DNA of 64,000 nucleotides from Colwellia marinimaniae (GCF_002207865.1 NZ_BDQM01000009.1:62001-126000), one strand, 5' to 3'. Positions 18,901 through 28,047 are shown, counted from the stretch's first letter. The notes: generated from the sequence alone by a model not told the origin. Made by a program: numbers and translations.

Positions 18901-19573
18901 AAAATACGGCCAGAATAACCTGCGTAAATTTTTAAAATACGAGTTAGATAAATACCTTAGCGGGCGCAGTAGTGAAGCGTTAGCAGAAATGCCTTTATAC
19001 CGTAGTGAGGGGCAGCAATATATTCATTATAACAAGGGCTCTATCGTCATGATGGCACTTAAAGACAGATTAGGTGAGCAGCGTTTAAATAACGCCTTAC
19101 ATAACTTTCTTAATGAATTTAAGTATCAAAGTACGCCGTATCCAACCACCTTAGATTTAATGGCTTACCTTAATCAAGATACTGATGCACAAGAAAAGCG
19201 CTTTATTAGCGACTTGTTTGAGCATATTAGTTTATATGATTTAAAAACTACCGATGTGCAAGTGGTTGCTGTTACTGATATTGAAGATACTTTTGATGTC
19301 ACCTTAACCATTGAAGCAGCACTGATGCGCGCCGATGGTCAAGGCAAAGAAACCGAAGTTGATTTTAGTGATAAAATTGATATTGGTTTATTTAGCGCTG
19401 ATCCTGATGATTTAACGGCACAAAATTTTGTTTTATATCTTGCTAAACATCAGATCAAAACAGGTACCAACAAAATAACAGTGCGAGTCAAAGGTAAGCC
19501 TAAATTTGCCGGTGTAGATCCTTTTATTCGCCTAGTGGATAGAGATAGTGCAGATAATATTTTCCGCTTGTAA
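15962..19573 (+). CDS. ABC permease fused to an M1-family aminopeptidase
   Basis: 1203 residues. About 1-590 is membrane: two sets of roughly six helices (20-260 and 320-590) like two ABC-2 permease halves joined by a Lys-rich linker (about 268-290). After a last helix (about 577-596) the rest is extracytoplasmic and ends in an M1 peptidase domain with HEVAH at 943-947 and a downstream Glu at 967 in ISETLSQYS; the 19-residue gap is one longer than the classic M1 spacing. GAMEN-type exopeptidase loop is not obvious. Family members are annotated as permease/M1 aminopeptidase; the substrate is unknown. With the ATPase upstream it should form an ABC exporter coupled to peptide trimming at the outer face (inference). 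Confidence 0.88.
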   Translation: MLMQMFAFEWRYFTRQPSFYVTSLIFFFLTFFATISENIQLGGAGNVLYNGPFAIAQTLLIMGLFAMFLVVNFVANTATRNDSSKMSELLYSKPINPLSYQLGRFLGSFAVVATVFAFVPLGILIGTLLGGLVGWVEPERLGDTNLSYYFSAYFYLSLPTLLVLSCFFYAVAIKFRSMMAVYLSAVGLFVLYSVSGQLLDAPEYRTIAALLDPFALNSFAEMTRYWTMFDKNNSAIELSGTLLENRLLWLTISVFILAVFGGFRSKVGLSSAKVKKISKKAQKKAAQQTLMQNEKIPQLLNNNIATKSVGIQTAAHLRLRIIFEIKQVVFSAAFVVLALITMVMLISILMSSLGSYGTPNWPLTQTMVEFIAGSTSLLMMIVLAYYSAEIVWRERDSGMGDIVDSMPVHNITFWLSKIIAISLVLALLYLCGIVVTVLNQVLQGHQHIELSQYILRLGYINLVPFVFTAVLAFFLQVISSNKYIGMLLFVLFIISSMTLSSLGFSHNMFQFGAAPQVLYSDINGYGHFLTSHHWYMFYWSGLTLVFACLTYALWHRGPAQSLKTRVKNISYHLSTSGKAIITLGLIIFIGAGSVIHYNTRVLNDFVIADDIDDNRAAYEHKYVGELNATIPTITKVHAKVDIYPSKRRIEAVAELSLTNTSDQPITKFLVAKPDHSKQWSVEIEGGILGELDEEFDTAWFTFTEPLLPGEVREGKLTVTRVHQGFSESNGDFALVHNGTFIDNLALFPNFGYQQGWQLSDRHKRRQHDLAPLQRANKLEDKRFYNESNLGSGIGFIDFEATISTVADQFAIAPGYLQSETLQDGRRTFHYKMDAPMVNYYSFMSAKLESKKEQYKGIDIEVYYHKNHAMNVDRMMESVRDSIDYFSENFGPYQHKQMRIIEYPGYRSFAQSFANTVPFSEKMGFIKDLRDPNNIDMAYYVTAHEVAHQWWGHQVGAANVQGSAIISETLSQYSALMVMEKKYGQNNLRKFLKYELDKYLSGRSSEALAEMPLYRSEGQQYIHYNKGSIVMMALKDRLGEQRLNNALHNFLNEFKYQSTPYPTTLDLMAYLNQDTDAQEKRFISDLFEHISLYDLKTTDVQVVAVTDIEDTFDVTLTIEAALMRADGQGKETEVDFSDKIDIGLFSADPDDLTAQNFVLYLAKHQIKTGTNKITVRVKGKPKFAGVDPFIRLVDRDSADNIFRL

Positions 19574-19601
19574 TTTACAATTGATTGAATATTAATTATA
19601 A

Positions 19602-19637
19602 ACCAGTAAGGAGGCAACTCTTGCTGGTTTATTTTTA
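19602..19637 (+). terminator. terminator after the permease-peptidase gene
   Basis: ATAAACCAG and CTGGTTTAT pair with a 17-base loop, followed by TTTTTATC. The remaining spacer to 19917 is AT-rich and holds only the promoter of the next gene. Confidence 0.6.
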
Positions 19638-19917
19638 TCGTTCCCGTAATCTTAGGCGAGCGGGATGAAAAATGTAGCGGTTTAAGTTGTTCATTAGATA
19701 ATTTTCATCGCGGCTATACCCGCGTTATTGTTTTTAATTTATCAGTATCACAATGTTTACAGTCTATTTAACATTTCGGTGTTTATTAAATAAATAATAA
19801 ATGCCTTCACCTCTATTTTTCTTGTGCGTTATTGCGTAAATTAGTGCTCTCATCATAAGGCAAAGACCTTCATCAATTATTATAAAAATAATTTCGCAAA
19901 ATATTTCGGGGAAAAGA

Positions 19918-21264
19918 ATGGGTGTTTCAAGAGGCGGCTTTAGTTCGCGTTTCGGTTTTATTATGGCCGCGGCAGGCTCTGCTGTTGGCTTAGGTAATAT
20001 TTGGGGCTTTCCCACGCAAACAGCAAGCAATGGTGGTGCTGCCTTTGTTTTAGTGTACTTAGTGTTAGCATTTTGTTTAGCTTACCCTGCCTTTATGGCT
20101 GAGTTGTTAATTGGTCGTTATGGTCAAGCTAATGCGGTAACCAGTATGCAAAAAATGTCACGTAATTTATGGCAAAAACGTTTTGCCTTTGTTATCGGAT
20201 TTGGTGGCATTATTTGCGCGGCACTTATTTTAAGCTTTTATGGTATTTTAGCTGGTTGGATGATGGCCTATGCAATTGAACCCATCAGCAAATTACTTGG
20301 TTTTCAGCAAGCCGCAAGTTGGTTAACGGTACAATCAGTGCCTCGAGACTTAATATTCAGCGCATTATTTATGATGTTAACCATAGGGATAATTCGCCGT
20401 GGTGTTGAGCAGGGTATTGAAAAGTGGTCAAAACGTTTGATGCCAATGTTAATCGGTTTGCTTATTTTATTGATCATCTATGTCTTTACCTTAGATGGTG
20501 CTCGCGAGGGCTTTAATGCCTACTTAAATCCAGATTTTTCTCGAGTGTTGGAACCTGATCTTTTAATTAGTGCCTTAGGGCAAGCATTTTTCTCTTTGTC
20601 ACTGGGTACTAGCGTGATGATTATTTACGGCTCTTATATTGCTAAAAAAGAGAACTTAGTGACACTTGCTGCCCAAGTCACTTTAATTGATGTCTCTATT
20701 GCCTTTTTAGCAGGCTTATTAATTATCCCTGCTATGTATGTTGCACAGGCGCAAGGGGTGGCAATTTTTGCCGAGGATGGCAGTTTAATATCGGGTCCTA
20801 ACTTAGTCTTTGATGTATTACCTAGCTTATTTGCTGGTATGGGTGATATTGGTGTATTTGTCGCTTTTGCCTTTTTTGTTTTAATGTCTATAGCGGCATT
20901 AACGTCATCAATTTCTATGTTAGAGGGGCCAGTATCTTTTGTGGTTGAACGTCATAATATTGAACGTAAAAAAGCCACTACAGTAATAGGTATCAGTATT
21001 TTACTGTTAAGCGCAATAATCGTGGTAAATTTTGATTTGTTATTTGGTTTGGTGATCAATGTTTCTACGGTATACGGTCAACCTATTATTGCCATGTTAT
21101 GTTGTATTTTTGTTGGTTGGATTTGGTATAGAAATGAAATTTTAGCGGAAATCAAGCAAGGTAATGAAGATGTCGAGCACAGTTTCTTCTGGAAAATCTG
21201 GCCTTGGTATACCAAGTTTGTCTGTCCGACAGCGATTGGTCTAGTTTTTTGGCATTCGTTATAG
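19918..21264 (+). CDS. sodium-dependent transporter (NSS/SNF family)
   Basis: 448 residues with eleven to twelve hydrophobic segments, typical of bacterial LeuT-like sodium symporters. The N-terminus SSRFGFIMAAAGSAVGLGN followed by IWGFP carries the TM1 unwound Na+/substrate site (AAAGSAVGLGNIW). Bacterial members take up amino acids or related amines with Na+, which fits a marine cell; the substrate cannot be read here. The last helix ends at FWHSL; 42 bases of its 3' end lie in a tandem duplication (21223-21820), but the gene itself is intact. Start ATG 19918 with GGGGAAAAG upstream. Confidence 0.9.
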   Translation: MGVSRGGFSSRFGFIMAAAGSAVGLGNIWGFPTQTASNGGAAFVLVYLVLAFCLAYPAFMAELLIGRYGQANAVTSMQKMSRNLWQKRFAFVIGFGGIICAALILSFYGILAGWMMAYAIEPISKLLGFQQAASWLTVQSVPRDLIFSALFMMLTIGIIRRGVEQGIEKWSKRLMPMLIGLLILLIIYVFTLDGAREGFNAYLNPDFSRVLEPDLLISALGQAFFSLSLGTSVMIIYGSYIAKKENLVTLAAQVTLIDVSIAFLAGLLIIPAMYVAQAQGVAIFAEDGSLISGPNLVFDVLPSLFAGMGDIGVFVAFAFFVLMSIAALTSSISMLEGPVSFVVERHNIERKKATTVIGISILLLSAIIVVNFDLLFGLVINVSTVYGQPIIAMLCCIFVGWIWYRNEILAEIKQGNEDVEHSFFWKIWPWYTKFVCPTAIGLVFWHSL

Positions 21265-21820
21265 AAAATTGCGCGATTAGTTTATATTCAAGATAAGCCG
21301 CCTACGATTTATTGATAATCTGTAGGCGGGAACTTGTTCGCGCTAAAGCCTTGGCCAGTTTAACTGCCAAGGTTTTTTTATTGTCGTTAACTGGTCATTA
21401 ACTGCTGCGTTTAAGTAAAACTCGCCTTTTGTCGGTAGCGAAGTAAACTCGAAGTCTTCGCCTAAATAGCTAAACTTGAGCGCATAGGCATGTAGATAGC
21501 CTTGGTGCTTTTGTTACTTACGATGAGTTCGTTTGTCCGACCGCTATTGGTCTAGTTTTTTGGCATTCGTTATAGAAAATTGCGCGATTAGTTTATATTC
21601 AAGATAAGCCGCCTACGATTTATTGATAATCTGTAGGCGGGAACTTGTTCGCGCTAAAGCCTTGGCCAGTTTAACTGCCAAGGTTTTTTTATTGTCGTTA
21701 ACTGGTCATTAACTGCTGCGTTTAAGTAAAACTCGCCTTTTGTCGGTAGCGAAGTAAACTCGAAGTCTTCGCCTAAATAGCTAAACTTGAGCGCATAGGC
21801 ATGTAAATAGCCTCGGTCTG
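21223..21820. repeat. 311-bp tandem duplication of a convergent gene junction
   Basis: Copy 1 (21223-21509) and copy 2 (21534-21820) are almost identical over 287 bp at an offset of 311. Each holds the last codons of the transporter, the intergenic hairpins, and the last 50 or so codons of the minus-strand pseudouridine synthase. Only the outer gene parts are functional: copy 1 carries a headless synthase tail, copy 2 a headless transporter tail. High identity points to a recent event. Confidence 0.95.
21298..21379 (+). terminator. double hairpin terminator, copy 1 (copy 2 at 21609-21690)
   Basis: Hairpin one is CCGCCTAC/GTAGGCGG (21298-21329); hairpin two is CCTTGGC/GCCAAGG (21349-21372) followed by seven T. 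Both occur again 311 bases later, where the second hairpin is inside the 3' coding end of the pseudouridine synthase. Confidence 0.75.
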
Positions 21821-22346
21821 CTGTCGATGTGCTGTAATAAAGTGGGTCGCCAACAATGGGCGCACCTATACTAGCAAGGGCGACACGTAATTGATGGGTT
21901 TTTCCTGAATGGGGTTTAAGCAAGTATAACCGTTGTTTGTTGGCTATGCTGAATGATAAAAATTGGGTAATGGCAGGGTTTTTCATGGTGCGTAATAGCT
22001 TGAACATACCGCGCCGGCTTTTTGCCATATCACCTTTAATTAAGCCCTGTTTTTTACTGGGTTTTTTGTCGCTAATGGCTAGGTAATATTTTTCAATATC
22101 GTGGTCATTAAAAAGCCGACCAAAGGTTTGTGCACAGGCTAGGTTTTTTGCAAAGATAACCAGCCCTGAAGTCATTTTATCGAGTCGATGTACGGGATAG
22201 AGATCTGCATTTTTATTTTGCTTTTTTAACTGGCTCTTTACCCGAGAAAAAAGCCCTGAGCCAAGTTCGCCTTCATCATGAAAGTTGCTGCCAGGGTATT
22301 TATCAACAACAATAAAATCATGATGTTCTGCAATAGTTTGATACAT
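21654..22346 (-). CDS. RluA-family pseudouridine synthase (TIGR01621-like)
   Basis: 230 residues. The catalytic motif HRLDKMTSG (about residues 53-61) contains the active-site Asp, and the family motifs LYLLKPHSGKTHQLRVALAS and IVGDPLYY follow (about 144-175). It lacks an S4 domain, as in the short RluA-like group. It isomerises uridine to pseudouridine in rRNA or tRNA; the target base is unknown. Its C-terminal codons are duplicated upstream of its own stop region at 21343-21509 (see tandem duplication). Start ATG at 22346, facing away from the M16 gene. Confidence 0.9.
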   Translation of the reverse strand: MYQTIAEHHDFIVVDKYPGSNFHDEGELGSGLFSRVKSQLKKQNKNADLYPVHRLDKMTSGLVIFAKNLACAQTFGRLFNDHDIEKYYLAISDKKPSKKQGLIKGDMAKSRRGMFKLLRTMKNPAITQFLSFSIANKQRLYLLKPHSGKTHQLRVALASIGAPIVGDPLYYSTSTADRGYLHAYALKFSYLGEDFEFTSLPTKGEFYLNAAVNDQLTTIKKPWQLNWPRL

Positions 22347-22423
22347 TTAAATAGCCCCTTGGTGATTATGTTTGCTATGATAATTCAAACTCTTAGATTT
22401 TACTCTTTTTACAGGATGTTATT

Positions 22424-25315
22424 TTGCGACAATCTTTTCAAAAGCACTTTTCTGCCCAAATACTAGATAAATTTAAATCTACATTTAAAGTCACGGCAAT
22501 AGCCGCTAGCACAGCCTTATTATTTGCTTGTAGTAGCCAAGAAACGACCACTTTACCCGCGGGTGTTAGTTTGGTTGAAACGGTAATTGCTCAGCAAGAT
22601 GTTATTAATATTCCTTTTAAAAAATATAAGTTAGCCAATGGTTTAACGGTAATTTTACACCAAGATAATTCAGATCCTTTAGTACATGTTGATGTCACCT
22701 ACCATGTCGGCTCAGGACGTGAGCAACTAGGTAAGTCAGGTTTTGCTCATTTCTTTGAGCATATGATGTTTCAAGGTTCACAAAATGTTGCCGATGAGCA
22801 GCATTTTAAAGTGGTTACACAAAGTGGTGGCGACCTAAATGGTACAACTAACTCGGATCGTACCAACTATTTTGAAACCGTACCGAAAAACCAATTAGAA
22901 AAAATGTTATGGCTTGAGTCTGACCGTATGGGTTTTTTGCTTGAAGCCATCACGCCAGAAAAATTTGAGATACAACGTGCGACAGTAAAAAATGAGCGTG
23001 GCCAAAATGTTGATAATCGTCCCTATGGCCGATTAAATGAAACCATAAATCAAATGATTTTCCCACGCGAACATCCTTATTCATGGCCGGTCATTGGTTA
23101 TATGTCTGATCTTGACCGTGGCACAGTAAGCGATTTAAAAGAGTTTTTCTCTCGTTGGTACGGACCTAATAATGCGGTACTGACTATCGGTGGTGATATC
23201 GATGAAGCACAAACCCTTGCTTGGGTGAATAAATATTTTGGCGGACTAAATGCCGGCCCCGCAGTAGAAAATGTTGCAAAAACATCAGTAACACTGAGTG
23301 AAAATCGTTATTACTCTTTTACCGATAATGTCTCTTTACCATTACTTTATATTAGTTTTCCCACCGTTTATGGTATGCATGAAGATGAACCAGCCTTGGA
23401 TGTCTTAGCCAATATATTAGGCAACGGGCCAACGTCACTACTTTATAAAAACTTAGTAAAATCTGGCATTGCTGTGCAAGCAGGGGCAAGCCACCCATGT
23501 CGTGAACTAGCTTGTCAAATGAGCTTTTTTGCTCTACCAAATCCACAACAAGGTTTATCATTGGCAAAAATTGAGCAAGTGATTAATGATACTCTGCTTG
23601 AGTTTGAACAACGTGGTGTTAATGCCGATGATTTATTAAAAACCAAAGTGGGTATTGAAACCGGTACTATTTATGGCTTGCAAAGTGTTTCTGGTAAAGT
23701 CTCTAACTTAGCGCATTATCAAACTATGTTAGGTGATGCTAATTACACCGCGCAGCAAGTCGATCGTTATAATAATGTAAGCAAAGCCGATGTCATGCGA
23801 GTCTTTAAAAAGTATATCCAGGGTAAAGGTGCCGCGATATTGTCGATAGTGCCACATGGGCAAGAAAAGCTAATCGCGAAAACAAACAACTTTACTCTGC
23901 CTGATGTCAGTAAACCACCAACGCTGGCTCAACTTGATACAGCACTGATGAAAAACACCAGTGACTTTGATCGTAGTGTTATGCCAACATCTGGGCCTAA
24001 TCCACAAATTACCGTCCCCACTTTATGGCGGGAAACGTTTGCTAATGGCATTGAAATCATAGCCACTAAAAACAGTGAAACACCCACCGTTAGTTTGTTA
24101 TTAAGCCTTGATGGCGGTGTCTTACTTGATTCAGTCGACAAAGCCGGCTTAGCCAGTTTAACAGCTAGTTTGATGAATGAGGGCACAACGGTACGCAGCA
24201 AAGAAGAGCTATCGAATGAACTGGCAAAACTTGGTAGTGATATTTCTATTGGCGCAAGCGGGCGTAATACCTATATTAAAGTTAATAGCTTGGTGAAAAA
24301 TCTTGATGCGACTCTAGCGTTAATGAATGAAATGATGTTTAAACCTGCTTTTGCGCAAGCTGATTTTGATAGAGTTAAAAATCAGTTAATAGAAGGCTTA
24401 CGACAAGGTAATAAAGATGCGCGTACTCTAGCCAGCAGAGCATTAAAGCAAGTCACTTACGGCAAAGATAATCGTTTTGGCTTAGCTGACAGCGGTACCA
24501 TAACGACAGTATCAGCGATATCTCTTGAAGATATTAAAGGCTTCTATCAAACATATTTTTCTCCGGCTAAGGCGAGCCTAGTGGTTGTGGGTGATATTGA
24601 TAAAGCTGACTTGTTAGCGAAATTGACTACTTTGCAAGCTTGGCAGGGTAAAGATTACACCATAGCTGGTGATTATCAATTCCCCGCAGTGACACCAAAT
24701 AAATTATATTTTGTTGATTTACCAGATGCCAGCCAATCTGTGATCAAGCTATCACGTAGAGCGATGACTTATGATGCAACCGGTGAATACTTTAAAGCAA
24801 CGTTAATGAATTACCCCTTAGGTAGCGCTTTTAATAGCCGTATCAATTTAAATTTACGTGAAGATAAAGGTTATACTTATGGCGCCTCAAGTTACTTCTC
24901 AGCCGGTAAAACGCTTGGCAGCTTCAGTGCTGGTGCTAGTGTTAAAAAAGAGCATACTTATGATGCTATGATTGAAATTGAAACAGAGCTGAAAAACTAC
25001 CAACAACATGGTTTAACGGCAGATGAAGTTACCTTTATGCGTCAAGCTATTTCACAAAACGAAGCCTTAAGCTTTGAAACACCGAGTCAAAAAAGCGGCT
25101 TCTTAAGACAATTGTTACAATTTAACTTACCGGTTAATTATGGTGAGCAACAAGGTGAAATTATCAATAACATTACCCTTAAGCAATTAAATGCTATTGC
25201 AGCAAAAGAATTGGCAAAACCTATGCAATGGATTGTCGTTGGCGACGGTCAAGTAGTTAGGGCGCAATTAGAAGCACTTAATATTGAAGTGGTTGAACTG
25301 GAATTGGCCAAATAA
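22424..25315 (+). CDS. M16 family metallopeptidase, lipoprotein (two-domain insulinase type)
   Basis: 963 residues. A type II signal peptide ends in the lipobox LLFAC (Cys about 36), so it is probably anchored in the outer membrane facing the periplasm. The first M16 half has the inverted zinc motif HFFEH at 109-113 with downstream acidic residues (EIQRATVKNERGQN); the second half (from about residue 525) has no such motif and is the usual inactive partner. Such proteins cut peptides periplasmically. The start is TTG at 22424, preceded by ACAGGA; the ATG at 22416 is out of frame. A terminator follows at 25380. Confidence 0.92.
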   Translation: MRQSFQKHFSAQILDKFKSTFKVTAIAASTALLFACSSQETTTLPAGVSLVETVIAQQDVINIPFKKYKLANGLTVILHQDNSDPLVHVDVTYHVGSGREQLGKSGFAHFFEHMMFQGSQNVADEQHFKVVTQSGGDLNGTTNSDRTNYFETVPKNQLEKMLWLESDRMGFLLEAITPEKFEIQRATVKNERGQNVDNRPYGRLNETINQMIFPREHPYSWPVIGYMSDLDRGTVSDLKEFFSRWYGPNNAVLTIGGDIDEAQTLAWVNKYFGGLNAGPAVENVAKTSVTLSENRYYSFTDNVSLPLLYISFPTVYGMHEDEPALDVLANILGNGPTSLLYKNLVKSGIAVQAGASHPCRELACQMSFFALPNPQQGLSLAKIEQVINDTLLEFEQRGVNADDLLKTKVGIETGTIYGLQSVSGKVSNLAHYQTMLGDANYTAQQVDRYNNVSKADVMRVFKKYIQGKGAAILSIVPHGQEKLIAKTNNFTLPDVSKPPTLAQLDTALMKNTSDFDRSVMPTSGPNPQITVPTLWRETFANGIEIIATKNSETPTVSLLLSLDGGVLLDSVDKAGLASLTASLMNEGTTVRSKEELSNELAKLGSDISIGASGRNTYIKVNSLVKNLDATLALMNEMMFKPAFAQADFDRVKNQLIEGLRQGNKDARTLASRALKQVTYGKDNRFGLADSGTITTVSAISLEDIKGFYQTYFSPAKASLVVVGDIDKADLLAKLTTLQAWQGKDYTIAGDYQFPAVTPNKLYFVDLPDASQSVIKLSRRAMTYDATGEYFKATLMNYPLGSAFNSRINLNLREDKGYTYGASSYFSAGKTLGSFSAGASVKKEHTYDAMIEIETELKNYQQHGLTADEVTFMRQAISQNEALSFETPSQKSGFLRQLLQFNLPVNYGEQQGEIINNITLKQLNAIAAKELAKPMQWIVVGDGQVVRAQLEALNIEVVELELAK

Positions 25316-25379
25316 TATCAGTCCGCATAAAAAATAAAGCGGAATATATATAACATAGGTATTGAAAATCATTCAAAGA

Positions 25380-25416
25380 CCCCTTATTTATATCGTATTA
25401 ATAAGGGGTTTTTTTT
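25380..25416 (+). terminator. terminator after the M16 gene
   Basis: CCCCTTATT (25380-25388) pairs with AATAAGGGG (25400-25408), followed by eight T. Confidence 0.88.
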
Positions 25417-25492
25417 ATACCTCTTACTCGCTAAATGCTAAATTAAGCTAACGGTTAACCTACGTGGCTGACTGGTATAGATAGGAATTATT

Positions 25493-27097
25493 TTGACACT
25501 CTCATTAACTGATTATATTGGCGCTTTTAGCCAAAGTGAAAATTTGGCTGCTGTTGCAGGTATTGGTCGCGGTATAGAGCGAGAGGCATTGCGAATATTG
25601 CCCGAAGGAAAGTTATCAGAGCATGGTCATTATCACCAACTTGGTTCAGCGCTAACTCATGGACAGATAACCACAGACTATTCAGAGACGTTACTTGAAT
25701 TTATTACCCCAGTAAGTCACTCCCCCGAGCAAGCGATAGCTCAACTACAAGATATTCAAAAGTACACCTTTGATAATATTGACGGTGAACTGCTGTGGCC
25801 AATGAGCATGCCATGCTTTGTTACCGATGCTGAAAAAATACCACTAGCTCAGTATGGTAGCTCTAACATTGGTAAAATGAAGACTGTTTATCGTCAAGGT
25901 CTGAAAAATCGCTATGGCTCTATGATGCAAGTCATCTCAGGAATTCATTTTAATTTCTCATTTTCACAAGACTTCTGGCAGGTGCAACATAAGCTACATC
26001 AGACTGAAAAAATAGAGTCAGCAGTAGGTAAGCCCCTACCACTAGATGATTTTATTTCCGATCGCTATTTTTCCATCTTAAGAAATTACAAACGCTTTTG
26101 CTGGTTGATCCCCTATTTATACGGTAGCTCGCCGGCAATATGTAGCTCTTTTTTACAAGGTAAAGAGCATAATTTACCTTTTAAAAAGACACCTTTTGGT
26201 ACGCTGTATCTTGAGTACGCGACCTCCTTACGCATGAGTGATTTAGGTTATACCAGCGCTGAACAATCGACCTTGAAAATTTGTTATAACAATTTGGCGG
26301 ATTATGTTGCTGGTGTGCAACAAGCGACTAAATTAAAGTCGAAAGACTTTGCTGGCATTGGTGTTAAGGTTAATGGTCAATATCAGCAGTTGAACGACAA
26401 TGTACTACAAATTGAAAATGAGCTCTATGCGCCTATTCGTCCCAAACGTGTCGCTAAATCTGGCGAGAAACCATCCGTTGCGTTAGGTGAACGTGGTGTC
26501 GAGTATATAGAAGTACGAGCACTTGATGTTAATCCTCTTTCAGATACTGGTATTAGCCTTGAGCAAGTGTATTTTTTAGATATATTCCTTACTTTTTGTG
26601 CTTTTGTTGATAATAAAGAGTTTGATTGTTCGGCACAAAAAATTCATGAGTCGAATATGAATGATGTGGTATTACGCGGTAGAGATCCCGAGTTATTATT
26701 GTCTGATACCAATAACCAGGGAGACGTTGTCCTAAAATCGGTGACTACTTGGGGTAATGAGATATTTGAGCAGCTGAAACTTGTGGCCGAGTTGTTAGAT
26801 AAAGCTTACCAAACCAGTAATTACAGTGCCGCTATTGTTCGTGAGCAAGCTAAAATTAATGATGCCAATTTAACGCCTTCGGCACAGATATTAACGGCTA
26901 TTCAAGAGCAGTCTTTGTCTCAGTATGCTTTAGATAAAGCTAGTAAATATCGACAGCAGGCAAAAGAACGGGATTACCAATTTTATAGCCAGACATTTTT
27001 TGACGAAAGTGTACCTGTATCTCATCAAGCGCAAGCGGATATAGAGGCCGCAGATGTACTAAATTTCGATGATTTTTTAGCTGACTATTTCGCCTAA
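25493..27097 (+). CDS. gshA: glutamate-cysteine ligase
   Basis: First step of glutathione synthesis: joins L-glutamate to L-cysteine with ATP. 534 residues, close to the 518 of E. coli GshA. Family features seen: GIGRGIEREALRI near residue 22, the ITTDYSETLLEFITP segment (about 60-74), and SGIHFNFSFS (about 149-158). Start is TTG 25493 with AGGAA 6-7 bases upstream; no ATG in a better position. No gshB adjacent. A hairpin terminator follows at 27166. Confidence 0.95.
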   Translation: MTLSLTDYIGAFSQSENLAAVAGIGRGIEREALRILPEGKLSEHGHYHQLGSALTHGQITTDYSETLLEFITPVSHSPEQAIAQLQDIQKYTFDNIDGELLWPMSMPCFVTDAEKIPLAQYGSSNIGKMKTVYRQGLKNRYGSMMQVISGIHFNFSFSQDFWQVQHKLHQTEKIESAVGKPLPLDDFISDRYFSILRNYKRFCWLIPYLYGSSPAICSSFLQGKEHNLPFKKTPFGTLYLEYATSLRMSDLGYTSAEQSTLKICYNNLADYVAGVQQATKLKSKDFAGIGVKVNGQYQQLNDNVLQIENELYAPIRPKRVAKSGEKPSVALGERGVEYIEVRALDVNPLSDTGISLEQVYFLDIFLTFCAFVDNKEFDCSAQKIHESNMNDVVLRGRDPELLLSDTNNQGDVVLKSVTTWGNEIFEQLKLVAELLDKAYQTSNYSAAIVREQAKINDANLTPSAQILTAIQEQSLSQYALDKASKYRQQAKERDYQFYSQTFFDESVPVSHQAQADIEAADVLNFDDFLADYFA

Positions 27098-27160
27098 AAG
27101 CCACGGGCAAGAGGTTAGGTGCACAATTGCTAGGTAAAGTAGAATAGTAATTGAGAGATA

Positions 27161-27186
27161 AAAAAAGCGCGTCAAGGCGACGCGCT
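27161..27186. terminator. hairpin after gshA
   Basis: AGCGCGTC (27166-27173) and GACGCGCT (27179-27186) form a perfect stem with a 5-base loop; the A-run before it gives a T-run on the minus strand, so it may work best in reverse. Confidence 0.6.
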
Positions 27187-27437
27187 GGTTATCTAAGTAA
27201 ACAATACTTAAATCAAATGAAAGCAATCCAGGGAAGAATGTTTCAATTAGTAAGACGTGATAAAAGTTGATAAGTTCATTTATTTCAAAAAAATTATCCG
27301 TTAATGCCTTTATTATCAAATTATACTCTATGGCATCAATATTCATCCCTTAGCAGATGCCTCTCTTTATAGTTCTAATAGATAAAACTATGCCTCAGTA
27401 CTGGCTAAATAGTTCGCTGATAAATCTTTAAAGATGG

Positions 27438-27895
27438 AAGCTCACTAATAAAAGCCGGAATAACATAGCTGTTATTCTACTTGCTGAATTTAAGGTGAAA
27501 AAAAGTGCTTAACCATAAATGTAAGCGCATAAAACATGAAAAGTCACTAATAAGAGCCGGCATAACAGAGTTGTTATTCAAGCTCTAAATTCTCATCAAA
27601 AAAAAACGCCCAACTACTTATTCTAGATAGGGGGACGCGTAAAACATGAAAAGTCACTAATAAGAGGCGGAATAACATAGCTGTTATTCCAGCTCTAAAT
27701 TTTCATCAAAAAAAAACGCCCAACTACTTATTCCAGATAGGAGGACGCGTAAAACATGAAAAGTCACTAATAAGAGGCGGAATAACATAGCTGTTATTCC
27801 AGCTGTAAATTCTCATCAAAAAAAAACGCCCAACTAAAACTAGAGGGCGCATAAAACATGAAACACTAAGGGAATAACATAACTGTTAAGTAAGA
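27438..27895. repeat. array of 110-bp structured tandem repeats
   Basis: Units start at AAAACATGAA: 27531, 27641, 27751 and a truncated one at 27853, plus a degenerate copy from about 27438. Periods are 110, 110 and 102. Each unit holds the perfect palindrome GGAATAACA-TAGC-TGTTATTCC (some with small changes), bracketed by ATGAAAA and TTTTCAT which can pair as an outer stem, then a run of A and CGCCCAACTA. No ORF runs through it. The rest of the 944-bp spacer 27098-28041 holds only the gshA hairpin and the promoter of the next gene. Confidence 0.9.
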
Positions 27896-28047
27896 GTGTG
27901 GCATTAATGTTTAGTTCAAATTATTTATCTTTATTTAACATTATTTCATAAATTAATTTTAAGCTAATAAATTTACTCGCAATAACTGCCATTGCTTTAG
28001 TGATTCTGGCATTATGAACAGTATATTTTCATAATTGTTATTTGTAT

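Noticed and set aside
27438-27895. CRISPR array
   Set aside because: The repeated unit is 110 bp with no short repeat/variable spacer pattern, and no cas genes are present.
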